A DNA stretch of 64,000 nt from Takakia lepidozioides (taxonomy: Eukaryota > Streptophyta > Takakiopsida > Takakiales > Takakiaceae), in NCBI GenBank assembly GCA_030704615.1, contig CM060731.1, positions 41,852,001-41,916,000 on the forward strand. Reading direction: 5' to 3'. Positions 12,001 to 22,187 of this stretch are shown here, one piece after another. Positions within the stretch are counted from its first letter, which is position 1; each line of letters starts with the position of its first letter. The translations under genes and the position numbers were made by a program. The notes beneath the pieces are model-generated. The model had not been told where the DNA came from, ran no database searches, and worked only from the letters and a program-made list of their open reading frames with translations.

Positions 12001-12438
12001 CCAGTAATTGGTACCCCACTCACCTGGACAGACAAGGAGCTCAGTGTCTACACCAATTTTGCTGTTCAGCGGTTACACCAAGTTGTAAAATGCAAACTTC
12101 CAGATGGTAGGACAGCATTGTGCCCCAGATGATTCCACAAAAGTTCGAAAATTAAAACACCTGAGAGGCGATGAGGATTCTGATACAACTGTTTCTTCAC
12201 AGAATTCTTTTGACATGGGAGAAGACTATGCAATTCAGATGGCAGAGAAAGAAGCGAGGGGTCTCCTATGCCGGAAAGGTTACCTCGATATCAGCCTCCA
12301 GAGGGCCTCACTTATCCAGGTAGTGATCAACCATCTCCATCAACCAGAGACAGACCTCGGGCTCGTACACACAGTCCGCCACGAAACTCAACGTCAACAG
12401 GTGCTCACTCACAAAGGTTTGCTACTCGGAAACAGTAA
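9027..12438 (+). CDS. 3' accessory coding region of the Tat element, coiled-coil, function unknown
   Basis: About 3.4 kb of coding-like sequence lies between pol and the 3' LTR, split by indels into frames 9027-9227, 9167-9571, 9702-10223, 10217-10608, 10535-10936, 10795-11568, 11396-12007, 11926-12132 and a final frame ending TAA at 12436. The first part is globular (GDLFQEGSFFKTQGY, PGLKEIGQVLNVLIAL). The middle (about 10270-11200) is rich in Glu, Gln, Lys and Leu with long coiled-coil stretches. A Thr/Pro hinge follows (about 11300-11390), then a globular block (FAQYWHEAGTMLRELVAF) and a basic Pro/Ser tail. There is no signal peptide or clear membrane span, so an envelope role is not supported. 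The product is unidentified. Confidence 0.55.
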
Positions 12439-12459
12439 ACCGTGAGGACACGGCTTTTT

Positions 12460-12475
12460 GAGGGGGAAGGGGTAA
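12460..12475 (+). promoter_or_regulatory. Polypurine tract
   Basis: GAGGGGGAAGGGGTAA directly abuts the 3' LTR and is the expected primer site for plus-strand DNA synthesis. It fixes the LTR start at TGTTAG and rules out a start one or two bases earlier. Confidence 0.88.
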
Positions 12476-13442
12476 TGTTAGAGGACTGTAGGGGACTTAG
12501 ACACTTATACGGGATCTGTAGGGTACCCTTAATTTTTGCACAGACTGAGACCAACAGGAGCCTTAGGGGTGACAGCAGCGCACTGTAGAGGGGGGTTACA
12601 CAGTCGTCACAGCACAGACACAGCCCGTCACAGTCGTCACACACACAGCCAACACAGCCCGTCACAGCCCACACAGCCCACACAGCCGTCACAGTCGTCA
12701 CAGCCCACACAGCCAACACAGCCGTCACAGCCCACACAGCCCGTCACAGTCGTCACAGCCCGCACAGCCAGTCACAGCCCGTCACAGTTTCACACAGCCA
12801 GTCACAGCTTGACACAGCTGTCACGATCATAGGGAACGAAGAGTAGGACAGGAACGATGTGGGGAACAACACCTGCGAAGGGAACATGTTAGTTCACAGA
12901 CGACGGTTAGTGAGGGAAACGGTTAGAACGCGGATAGGAAGATAAAGGGAAAAACGGGGAATTGAGGGGGATCATTATTCGGAGGAGGACTTCTTAGTCA
13001 GGCTGGAGCGGGATCGGAAGAAAAGATGGAGAGCACGGTGAAGGAGGAAAGAGGATTAGTAGATGCTTGTTATATGCAAAGCTAGTGATATTGTAGAGAG
13101 ATTAGAGACAAATGGCTTCGGCCTGATACCTGATATAAATAATCTGATACTTACACGATACAATCACACTGTGTAGAGAGATCTGAGTGAAGCTGTGGAT
13201 TGAATGGATGAGTGAAGGAAACCGATAGATTGATGAAGCAAACTGATACTTAATTATCAATGGTAAGGTAGCTAAGATGAATGCGAAAAGGGAAACAAAT
13301 AGGAAACACCCCCATGATACACTAGCTGTAGGTCATGACTGATTGTTCTGCGCGGGCTGAGTACTTAGAGATTTCCAACTCTTCTATCTTGGAGTTTCCG
13401 CCTCGGATAGCGAAGGGATGGGTGAGTAAAAGCCGCGCGACA
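12476..13442 (+). repeat. 3' LTR
   Basis: This 967-bp partner of 439-1347 carries the tandem CACAGCC array at about 12596-12830 and ends in CGACA followed by the GAATG duplication. It is longer than the 5' LTR mainly through extra tandem units. Confidence 0.92.
12596..12830 (+). repeat. CACAGCC-type tandem array inside the 3' LTR
   Basis: Irregular units of CACAGCCcacaCAGCCgtCACAGtcgt run longer than the array in the 5' LTR. Length variation between sister LTRs points to slippage or unequal exchange, or to assembly error in a short-period repeat. Confidence 0.85.
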
Positions 13443-13447
13443 GAATG

Positions 13448-13714
13448 ATAGTCGCCGTTGTTGACTTAGACCTCCACTCCCTCAAGGATGGAGTCATAAA
13501 GGGAACGCAAAGAGGTGGGAGCACTGGGAAAACAAATGATCCTATGATAGAGAACATCACATGTTTTGAGGAGTGGGAGGGAGGTTGGGAATCAAGAAAA
13601 ACATCCTCATGCTACATAGATAGGAGTAGGCAAGCAAAAACTTTGTGAAACCTACCCATTCGTCCCTGCAAGTTCTTGTCCCATGATATATGATGCTGCA
13701 GTGAGTGCTCCCTT
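13448..13714. other. Right flank of the element, no gene seen
   Basis: This is host sequence between the target duplication and the TIR fragment. One short plus-strand frame (13445-13648) has no similarity I recognise. Confidence 0.5.
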
Positions 13715-14173
13715 TCACTTCGACAGTTCTTCATCATTGTGCCACCGCTTTAGTTTCTCAAGACCTACCTGTAAACAACCTTTATCTGGCCTCCGTACAT
13801 CACTGGGTGTCACATAGAAGATAGGCAAGATGACTCTGTCCGGGATCTCCAACATGAGACATAACTCATCTAGGCACCACCTAGACTCGGTGTAACCCTT
13901 AGTGAACACTGGTATGCAGATACGAGCATTGCTTAGAGCGTGATGAATAGACTCCCATGATTTCTCTCCCAAACCAATATCATTGGCATCTAGGAACGGC
14001 GTAAACCCAGCAAAGCGCAATGCCTCATCCAAGTGACTCACGAAAGCCTTCTTCACATCTGGCCCTCTATGACTAATAAACACATCATAACTCTTTGAGA
14101 GACCTGCACAAGGTCGAACAAAACAATTGAAAATTGCCAAGTGAATGACAAGTAAATGCCCGTGCTTGAGCAT
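13715..14173 (-). CDS. TIR-domain protein fragment
   Basis: The 152-codon frame encodes most of a plant TIR domain. From about residue 29 it reads YDVFISHRGPDVKKAFVSHL (betaA and alphaA), then GFTPFLDANDIGLGEKSWESI, RICIPVFTKGYTESRWCLDEL and VILPIFYVTPSDVR. The Glu of WCLDEL, the NAD-cleaving residue of plant TIR enzymes, is present, as are Ser and Arg of the SH motif. Known family roles are NAD+ hydrolysis and immune signalling, usually joined to NB-ARC and LRR domains, none of which is seen nearby. The first 28 residues are hydrophobic and may be intron or misassigned start. It stops soon after PSDVRRPDKG, so it is either one exon of a split gene or a truncated TIR-only copy. Confidence 0.75.
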   Translation of the reverse strand: MLKHGHLLVIHLAIFNCFVRPCAGLSKSYDVFISHRGPDVKKAFVSHLDEALRFAGFTPFLDANDIGLGEKSWESIHHALSNARICIPVFTKGYTESRWCLDELCLMLEIPDRVILPIFYVTPSDVRRPDKGCLQVGLEKLKRWHNDEELSK

Positions 14174-15870
14174 ACAACACCCAAAAGTGGTGGGGCCTCC
14201 TAGGGATGAGCAAAAAGGTATTACCTAAGCCACTAGTGCCCTCATCTTACTTTCTTTCTATCTTTCAGACCTCATATATGTGCCCCATTTTGACACAACG
14301 TAGGTATGTGAGTTGGAGTGATAGACAAAGTGGCAATGTGACCTCCTAATCGGCAGAATTCACCTCAAGCAATTGACGAACAATTGACAATTTCATGCAA
14401 GGGACATGTGGACACATTCTACCATTCCTGCATACTTTATGTGGGGTGTACGAAGTAATTGCAGTGGAAATCCATACTCTACATATTTGTTAGGCAGTCC
14501 GTAACAAGAGGAACACCAGATTCTTGGGTGTCTTCATTGAAACTGATTGCCAATGTAGGTAATGTTCAACCCATCAAAGGAATTTTTTGAGTTCGACCAC
14601 TATTCCATCCTTCAAGGGAGAGCTCCTATAGACTCTTAGTCAGCTGTGGACTCCAGGTCGACACCATGTGCTGATCAACACCACTATTGTATACCATTGT
14701 TAGACCTTCATGCTGGAGTTCATGGACTTCTAAAGCATATTGAACTTCTCTCATCTTCAGCATGTCACTCCCAGTCCGTTACATAAAAACGTATTTTCTT
14801 CCAGGTGTGTTACATCTCATGTCATCATGTTTGCAGCGTATAGTTGTGCCTCTTCAGATCGGCTGTGTGCGAACTACTCCGTGCTTCAAACAAGTTGGGG
14901 CAAGGTAAGAAGGACTTAGGCTCATAAAGTCCCGCCAGATTTCGACTACTTTACAATTTCACAGATTCATCGTCTCGCAACAAAGAGAGCTCGCGTCTGT
15001 GGGCTATCGTGTGGTAACCCATAATAATTGTCAATCCCATCCAAGAGGCCAGCTCTCTCAAAGGAGGAAAGAAAGCTGACAGAATTACCTGTGGGGGGTT
15101 GGTTGCCGAGAGAGCTGGAAGCAAGTTCGCCCCTTTGAGCAGATGCGGCACTGGATTTCGACCAAAGAGGGGAGAGCAGCTGCACGGCACAGCGAAGCAC
15201 ATAGCACACGCCAACAATCGCAAGCGCCGCCCGGTAGCCCATCCCATATATTCACTTGTCCACTCTGCGCTCCCGCGATTTATGCTCACCCTCGATCGGC
15301 TTCCGATGCGGCACCAACCCACATCCAGCAGAAGCTGCATGCCATGATTTCACACTCTCCAGAACTCACTAGCTCTTTCAGTGTATGAGATCGCAACAGA
15401 CAGCAATACGTGACGTGGGAAAACCTTCATAGCTCATGTAGAAGAACCCCAAGCCATTAGAATGAAGTTGTGCGGCACAGTGAGGAGTCGATGCAGAGCG
15501 TCCACGGCAGCGATCACACTCTAAACAAACAGGATTGTTGCTATGAGGACCAACACGAGAGCCTCGCTTCCTGTTCCCCCAAAGAGTCTACGGTCAAGGC
15601 GGGAGTACCGAGGGACGGTGACTTCCCCTGTGTAAAAGATTTTCCAACTTTTTTGTTTCCAGCTTACTGTATTTCTCAATTGTACTAGGAAAATGACAAG
15701 AAGTAAAGAAATAGAAAAATAAAGACAAGAAAGAAATCTTACAGGGAAATTCCTCTGAAGATATCCCGCATAATAAGATATTGGTTTTTTCTTTCGGTTT
15801 TTTTTTGTGAAAGGGGATGAGGCCCTTGTTAGCTTTATTGAAGGGAAAAAAATTAAAACCCTTACATGCC
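14174..15870. other. Intergenic stretch, no secure gene
   Basis: The minus frames at 14951-15340 and 14967-15242 are the longest. They are unrelated to each other and to any family I recognise, though 14967-15242 has one hydrophobic segment near its start (ALAIVGVCYVLRCAVQLL). Around 15780-15870 there is a T-rich run followed by TTTATTGAAGGGAAAAAAA, which also occurs in similar form near 31190 and may be the end of a retroposon family. Confidence 0.4.
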
Positions 15871-15939
15871 CGTAGGCTGCCATGAGGCCTATCACACAAA
15901 AAATGTGTTGGAGATACCATGAGAACAGAGACCGAATGC

Positions 15940-18000
15940 CTGCCATTAGGCAAAGCACGATGAGCGGCGTCGCCGCCAGACCTCGGCAAGGCCTGCAGCG
16001 CCGCCAACTTAGTGGAGGTGTTGGCAGTAGCGACAGCGGTAGCAGCGCTAAGCGAGCAAGCGGCCGTTGTGCACCAGTGGGCCCCACGCCGGTCAGGCGG
16101 CCTCGATCGGTTCGTCCCCCAACTCGTTCAGCCCCTACGCCGTACAGGCAGCCAACTCCAGCCCTCACCACAACCCCTTTATTGCCTACTCCACCATCCC
16201 TGGCAGTTCGCTCCCCAGAGCAACGAGAGGTGTTGAACACGCCGCAACTGCTCCTACTGGAAGACTTGCTCCTCTTGGAAGACCTCAACGCCAACGTACC
16301 CCTACCCCTAGCTCACATGTTCCTGATGCGCACTAGAGTCCAAGCTCCAGACACCAAGTTCAAGAAGAGTCGTCATCTTCACAACAGTCTTCTCCACCGC
16401 TGATTCCAGGTTCTTCCATTGGCACCCCACCGACCGAAGAACTCCCACAGTGTCTGTTGAGCCCTCCCCCGCTGCGCCTCTCAGGTAGGGTTCGAGGTCC
16501 CACGCCAGTCACTTCTCTTCCAGGTTCTCCATCCCATTCTCGGCAGCGGCTTCAAGGCAGCCCAACTCCTCTTGGTCATGAGCCTCTCCACGTGCCTTCT
16601 TCTCCAGTTGTGCAGCCTGCATTGCCGACCCCATCACTCTTGCCCCAACAGCAGGCGCCTCTCCCATCAAACCGTACCCCATGCCCAGCTTGTGGTCATC
16701 TTTTTGCGCGCATCAGAGGGCTTGCGCGACACCAACGCACGTGTGCGGCTCTTCATCAGTCCCACACAAATGGTACTTCTCCATTTCAGCCCAGTGTCTT
16801 GCACGCGCCACCTCCTGCCTTTGCTTGGCATTGGCTTTCAGCGCTAGATGTTCTGGGCGCATTTCAGCTAGGACTGCCAAGGCCTCGTCTTTATACAAGA
16901 ATTCCGGTGGCACTACGTCATGAGGTCCAACTGGCACTCCGTCTACCCTTAGACAGGCTGGCTCGTGATCCTGATGATATACCAGCATGGTATCTTTTCT
17001 TGTTATTTCCTCAATGGTGTTTGGTTTTGCTCCCTCGTGGCGGTCAGTCAGGGCATAGAGAGACGCGCATCCGTCTTCGCCGTTTTTTATCTGGAGATTG
17101 GGAGAGTCTGCAAGATGAGCATCAATTACGGGCACTAGCCCTTGCGGCACGCGCCCCTCCCGTTTCCTCTACGCAGCCACCCTCATCGGCCCATAGGCGA
17201 CTTCGTCATAGTCTCATGTTAGGCCGCGTTGGCGAGTACTCACGCGCGGCCAAGGCTTTAGCACCTTCCTCACCAGCGCCTCCATCACCAGATACTGTCA
17301 CTGCCCTCGAAGCCCTTCACCCATCAGCTCAGGATATTTTGCCGCTTTTTGTTGAGGACTTCGAGCCAGACCATGATCTCAAGCTAGATCAGGAGGTCTT
17401 CATTCAGGCCTTCACGCGCAGTCCCCATCTTGCAGCGGCAGGTCCTTCCGGTCTCCTGTATGAGCACTTACGCGACTATTTCTCTCCATAGGACTCTGCT
17501 AGTGGCTTCTCTCAACTATTTCAGATTTGCTCCTTTATTGCTGTTGGCCGTATCCCTGCCCCAGTGGCCCGTCTCCTTGGGGCCTCCAGATTGTTGGCTA
17601 TGAGCAAACCCTCAAGTACTGGCATCCGCCCTATCGCAGTTGGAGAGGTTTTTTACCGCGTTGTTAGCCGCTCACTTTGTCTTTAGTTTCGAGATGCCTT
17701 CTCCGGACACCTCTTTCCGCACCAGTTCGGGGTCGCCACTCCAGGCGGTTGCGAGGCGGTGGTTCAGGGGATTCGTGCAGCTCTTGATCTTCATCCGGAT
17801 TGGGTGGTTCTTCAGGTCGACGTCACCAACGCTTTCAACACTGTGTCACGAGCGGTTATCTTTCAGGAGCTCCGTTCAGCCGGAGGAGATTTCCACCAGC
17901 TCATTCCGTTTGTTCGATTATTCTATGCATCCACCACTCCCCTATACTACAGTCATCATTCTCGCCTAGGAGAAAGAATGTCGCGCACCTCAATTCGGTA
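15940..18000 (+). mobile_element. Non-LTR retroelement fragment with C2HC finger and RT
   Basis: A Pro/Ser/Arg-rich 5' part (to about 16690, in several frames) precedes a C-x2-C-x12-H-x4-C finger at about 16681-16745 (CPACGHLF to HQRTC). Frame 16457-17491 then continues to AAGPSGLLYEHL, a conserved pre-RT segment. After a stop at 17491, other frames carry GIRPIAVGEVFYRVVSR, FGVATPGGCEAVVQGI and VVLQVDVTNAFNTVSR, the fingers and first palm motif of a non-LTR reverse transcriptase. The sequence stops resembling RT at about 18000, before the second catalytic box, so the element is truncated. No endonuclease is visible. Confidence 0.8.
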
Positions 18001-19532
18001 AACTCCCCTTCAAGTCATAGTTACTCGCTTTGATGCGCGCGCCTGACTCCCAACGTGGCCGCCGGGCCAACTTGGAGCTTCGGCTGCTCACCGGGACATA
18101 ACGGTCCCATTTCGCTTCCCTCTAAAACCCTCCACCTAATTGGGGCTAGGAGAATTCCCTTTGGTAGATGGCAGTCCGGAACAGCTCCCCACTCTTTGGT
18201 CGCTTTCCGGCTCGCTCGCTTACTCACTAGTTTTTGGACACCAACGGGCTTGCACCGTTCTCGGGGTTACTACTCCCTTATATATACTTCTGTAGCTGTC
18301 CGCGGGGGTTCCACAACCAGCCATGCCATTTTATGGCGAACCACCACGAAAACCCTCGACTCCCGGTGGTGAGTCGCGGTGAGTCTTGGCCCGCTCACCA
18401 CGGCCCCTATGGACCGTGATGAGTCCTAAGACTCCCCACAACTCCCACCACGAGGTCTCCGCCCCCATGGTGAGTCCTATGCCACCCCCACCGCAACCCG
18501 GTGTGCGGGGCTCCACCTAGTGAGCGCCTCCGCTTCCCTGAGTGCCTTGGGCACTCAAGGGTGCTTCAACCCCCCTTACCTATCGCTGCCGCTGCCCCCA
18601 CCACAGGGGCAGCCCCTCATGTGTCCCGACCCCCCCCTGCCCTCAAGGCAAAGGGCCGCGACACACAGCCCTACCAACAGGGAGTCGATGTCCTCATCGA
18701 CTTGTCCATGTAGAAACGAACATCCGAGTTGTGGCGTCCCACATCAAGGAGTTTGTTTCTGTACCATGGCGTCCCATGGCAAAGAACCAAACCCCACACT
18801 TGACTCTACTCTCCACTAGCTAGTTCGGCCGACTTCCTCCAAGTCCCGGCCAAGGGTGGAGCCTCTCCAGCTCCTCCCAGTGCACTCTTCTTGGCCTACT
18901 TCAAGGCCAAGGAACGATCCTCCCCGAGGATCGAATCGCCTTACTGCAACAACATTGCTTGCGATCGCTCATGATGCCGCTTTTGGCATCACCTAGAGCA
19001 AGGGTTCACCTGGAACCCTCTTTGACTAGGAAGATAACCTTGAACCAACCATGCGCCCCAATCACTACAATTGGGTCCGCCTTGGAATGCTGGCCTGAGG
19101 TACGGGAACACGCCGAAGCCGCACTACGACTTCGTCCCGAGGCTACACGATTATAATACGTGAACGGAAGCACGTAGCTTCCGCGTTAGCCCGCACTACA
19201 AGGCAACCCCCTCGGTAGCGCAGTTATAGTACGCGCACGCGCCAGGTGCGCACTAGCACGTGAACTCCCAAAGAAGGCGCAAGTTTCCTTGCCCCTTGGA
19301 TGGGAGTCACCCGATTTCGGCACTGCGCAAACACACGATTACCCAATTTACCTTTCCCACTTTTGTAAGCTAGCATGCATTCTACACACTTAGCCAACCA
19401 CACCATGCATCACCATTCCAAACACAATAGGACGCACAATATTTGGAACCCATTTCCTTTATAACAAATTTTTGTACAATACAAGTTTTGGCAATCGGAT
19501 TCCTGAGCTAGCTAAACCGGGCTAAGCATGCA
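18001..19532 (-). repeat. Probable 3' LTR of the minus-strand chromovirus
   Basis: On the minus strand a purine run GCGTGGGGGAGGAAA (19533-19547) follows the chromodomain stop and is followed by TGCATGC, the usual polypurine-tract/LTR arrangement. The LTR would start at 19532 and run to lower coordinates. Its far end is not fixed; TG at about 18034 on the plus strand is one candidate. No second LTR copy is in the window to confirm it. Otherwise the stretch is GC-rich with no gene. Confidence 0.5.
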
Positions 19533-19566
19533 TTTCCTCCCCCACGCTCCAAGGTTGATGTCCCCA

Positions 19567-20925
19567 TCAACGCTTCTTCCGCTTTTGAGGTCGCCCTTCG
19601 AAAGCTGCAACCGCCTCGGATGCGTTTCCCATTTCTGAGGCACGCACCCAAGATGCCTCCACATGATGATAGCCCTTCCATTTGACGAGATACTCCGTTT
19701 CTCGGTTCCTGAACCTCCTTGACTTAAGTATTGCCTCCACCTCGTACTCAGGTGCATTTTCATGATCCAACAGCATAGGTGGCGGACGCAACACTTGATG
19801 CCGATTCGGACGCGCTTCATCTTTGAAGTAAGGCTTCAAAAGGGAGACATGGAATACTGGGTGCACCTTGCTGTTTGCCGGCAGCTCCAATTCATACACA
19901 TCCTCATTCATAACCTTCCGAATGCGAAAGGGTCCCGCATACGGAGGCACGAACTTCGGACTCACTTCCGGAGGTAGTCGGAAATTCTTGATGTTCAACC
20001 AGACCTCTGTGCCTGCCTCAAACTTCACTTCCCTCCGCTTCCGATTCGCTTGCCTTTCATACCGTTTCCTAGCTTTGGCAATATTGTACTTTGCGAGCTT
20101 CAACAAACGCTCGCGTTCTTCCAGTACCGCCGCTACTTCCGGTTCCTCAACGTCTTGGGCGGCCCAACTTGTCGGCACCAGAGGTGCTTTTCCATAGACC
20201 AATACGAAAGGGAAAACTCCCGTTGCGGAGTGTTCCGTGTTATTATAACAGAACTCTGCCGCGTCTAAGTGTTCCATCCAGTCTGATTGGTCTGCCGACA
20301 CGTAATTCCGCAAGAATTGCTTCACTACGGAATTCACTCTTTCCGTTTGGCCGTCCATCGTAGGTCGAAAGGCGGTGCTCATCTTCAGCCTCGTCCCCAT
20401 CTTCTTCCAAAGTGCTCTCCAGAATTTATTCGTAAACTTTGGATCGCGGTCCGAGACAATATCCTTCGGGACTCCATGATGCTTTAAGACGTGGGCGAAG
20501 TAAAGTCGCCCTGTCTCCTGCGCCGTTGCCGTCTCCTTGGTGGGGATGAAATGGCCCATTTTACTGAACCTATCTACCACCACCATGATTGCATCGAATC
20601 CTTTTGACAGCGGCATAGTAGTCATGAAATCCATCGAGACGCTTTCCCAAGTCCCCTCTGGAATCGGCAAGGGTTGTAACAGCCCTGCTTGCTTTTTGTA
20701 CTCGCTCCGGTTTTGTTGGCATGTGGTGCATGTCTTGACATACTCCTCTGCCTCCTCCCTCGGTTTGGGCCAGAAATATTCTTTCTTCAAGAGTGCCGCA
20801 GTGCGCTTGGCTCCGCCGTGGCCCGCAAGCGGGCTATCATGGCATTCTCTCAAGAGGCTATCTCCGATCCCTCCCTTCGGCACGTAGAGACGTTTTTGCT
20901 TATACCGGAGCAGTCCATTTTGCAA
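19567..20925 (-). CDS. Chromovirus integrase with C-terminal chromodomain
   Basis: The 452-codon frame begins inside the HHCC zinc domain region (HDSPLAGHGGAKRTAALL, then CTTCQQNR). The core has D in VSMDFMTTMP, D in IVSDRDPKFTNKFW and E in DGQTERVN, so the DDE triad is complete. The GPY-like segment PYAGPFRIRKVMNEDVYELEL follows. Residues about 395-447 form a chromodomain (VEAILKSRRFRNRETEYLVK with WKGYHHVEASWV). Chromodomain fusion defines chromoviruses and is thought to steer integration to marked chromatin. The upstream frame (RNase H) overlaps by 26 bases, indicating one frameshift. Confidence 0.92.
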   Translation of the reverse strand: MQNGLLRYKQKRLYVPKGGIGDSLLRECHDSPLAGHGGAKRTAALLKKEYFWPKPREEAEEYVKTCTTCQQNRSEYKKQAGLLQPLPIPEGTWESVSMDFMTTMPLSKGFDAIMVVVDRFSKMGHFIPTKETATAQETGRLYFAHVLKHHGVPKDIVSDRDPKFTNKFWRALWKKMGTRLKMSTAFRPTMDGQTERVNSVVKQFLRNYVSADQSDWMEHLDAAEFCYNNTEHSATGVFPFVLVYGKAPLVPTSWAAQDVEEPEVAAVLEERERLLKLAKYNIAKARKRYERQANRKRREVKFEAGTEVWLNIKNFRLPPEVSPKFVPPYAGPFRIRKVMNEDVYELELPANSKVHPVFHVSLLKPYFKDEARPNRHQVLRPPPMLLDHENAPEYEVEAILKSRRFRNRETEYLVKWKGYHHVEASWVRASEMGNASEAVAAFEGRPQKRKKR

Positions 20926-21721
20926 GTGGAACTGTGATTAACCCCATCCTCAAGTCCTGCATCACGGACTTCGCCAGCTCATCCTTCTGGCAAGCCTTCC
21001 GGATCTTCCTTTGGAGCGCCGTCTCGCCCTTGTACACCAACAAGAGCTGTTGCTTTCTACTTAAAGCATCGGCCACCACATTGTCCCGTCCCGGTTTGTA
21101 CTGGATATCCACGTCGAACACTGCCAAAGTATCTTGCCACCTAAGTTGTTTTGGGGACAACTTGGGCTGCGTGGCAAAATACTTCACCGTGACATTGTCC
21201 GTGAACACCTTCACTGGGTTGGAACCAATATAGTGGCGCCAGAGCTCAAGGCAATGCACCACCGCCTTCATCTCTTTTTCGTGCGTCGGCCACCGTCGCT
21301 CCACTTCATTCAGTTTCTTACTTTCGTAAGCCACTGGACGTCCATCTTGCATAAGAACACCCCCAATCGCGAAGTCCGATGCATCTGTATGAATCTCAAA
21401 CGGACGATCGAACTCCGGGATTTTCAAGACTGGAGCTTCCGTCATCCGCTGCTTCAATTCAGCAAAAGCTTGGCCACAAAATGTGTTCCATACCCAGACT
21501 TTGGATTTACACAGAAGGTCCGACAGCGGCCCCGCGATCTTGGCGAAATTTCTCACATACTTCCGGTAATAGGAGGCGAGTCCTAGGAAGGATCGTACTC
21601 CCGGGACCGAAGTCGGAGGCTCCCAGTCCAAGATCGCCCTCACCTTTCTGTCATCCATTTTGATCCCATCCTGTGTAATCACATGCCCCCAAGAACTCCT
21701 TTTGTGACCCCGAATTCGCAC
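20900..21721 (-). CDS. Chromovirus RNase H region
   Basis: From the 5' side it reads [20 protein letters not shown], then [20 protein letters not shown] (RT thumb/connection). RNase H segments follow: [19 protein letters not shown] with its Asp, [20 protein letters not shown] with its Glu, and [11 protein letters not shown] with the third Asp. It is continuous with the RT frame except for an indel near 21700 and with the integrase frame except for an indel near 20925. Confidence 0.9.
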   Translation of the reverse strand: MRIRGHKRSSWGHVITQDGIKMDDRKVRAILDWEPPTSVPGVRSFLGLASYYRKYVRNFAKIAGPLSDLLCKSKVWVWNTFCGQAFAELKQRMTEAPVLKIPEFDRPFEIHTDASDFAIGGVLMQDGRPVAYESKKLNEVERRWPTHEKEMKAVVHCLELWRHYIGSNPVKVFTDNVTVKYFATQPKLSPKQLRWQDTLAVFDVDIQYKPGRDNVVADALSRKQQLLLVYKGETALQRKIRKACQKDELAKSVMQDLRMGLITVPLAKWTAPV

Positions 21722-22187
21722 TTTGAAGCTTTGGCATACAGCTTCCCTCTCGCAATTTTTGGAACACCCTTTTGAGGTGCTCCAGGTGCTCCTCCTTTGT
21801 TTTCGAGTACACCAAGATGTCGTCGATGTACACGATCACAAAGTCATCCAACCACTCCTGGAAAAGGCTGTTCATCAGCGTGCTAAATGTCGCCGGTGCA
21901 TTGGTGAGCCCAAAAGGCATCACCAAGAACTCATATGAACCATACCTTGTCCTGCACGCGGTCTTCTCCTCATCTCCTTCCGCCACCCGAATTTGGTGAT
22001 AGCCGGAGCGCAAGTCGATCCGGCTGAAATACTTCGCTCCTGCCAACCGATCGAAAAGGTCGTCGATCCTTGGCAAAGGGTACCGGTTTTTGATAGTCAC
22101 CTTATTCAGAGCCCTGTAATCGACACACATCCGCAGCGTCCCATCCTTCTTGTCTGCAAATAGCACCGGGGCTCCGTAAGGTGACTT
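21651..22187 (-). CDS. Chromovirus reverse transcriptase, 5' truncated
   Basis: It starts abruptly at [20 protein letters not shown] next to the CACAGCC satellite. [13 protein letters not shown] carries the first catalytic Asp, [12 protein letters not shown] follows, and [12 protein letters not shown] holds the YIDD box. Gag, protease and the first part of RT are missing. The frame ends with an indel at about 21700 ([12 protein letters not shown]), where the RNase H frame takes over. Confidence 0.9.
   Translation of the reverse strand, partial: KSPYGAPVLFADKKDGTLRMCVDYRALNKVTIKNRYPLPRIDDLFDRLAGAKYFSRIDLRSGYHQIRVAEGDEEKTACRTRYGSYEFLVMPFGLTNAPATFSTLMNSLFQEWLDDFVIVYIDDILVYSKTKEEHLEHLKRVFQKLREGSCMPKLQSANSGSQKEFLGACDYTGWDQNG

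Larger units (their letters stand above)
439..13442 (+). mobile_element. Complete Ty3/Gypsy retrotransposon, Tat-like lineage
   Basis: The element is about 13.0 kb. It is bounded by two long direct repeats (439-1347 and 12476-13442) that begin TGTTAG and end CGACA, and it is flanked on both sides by the 5-bp duplication GAATG (434-438 and 13443-13447). The internal order is primer-binding site, pre-gag region, capsid, zinc knuckles, protease, reverse transcriptase, RNase H, integrase, an extra 3' coding region and a polypurine tract. Integrase lies downstream of RT, which is Gypsy order, and there is no chromodomain. The RT block (around KKDPFPLPF and DGFSGYNQ) resembles the Tat/Ogre/Retand branch. 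Coding sequence is split over several frames by small indels, so the copy as written is not translatable end to end. Confidence 0.93.

Noticed and set aside
9027-12438. Retroviral-type envelope gene after pol
   Set aside because: No signal peptide, cleavage site or membrane span could be seen; the region is mainly coiled-coil.
15521-16294. 257-codon minus-strand frame
   Set aside because: It runs antisense to the Pro/Arg-rich start of the non-LTR element and into unrelated DNA; GC-rich codon bias creates open antisense frames. No domain is seen.
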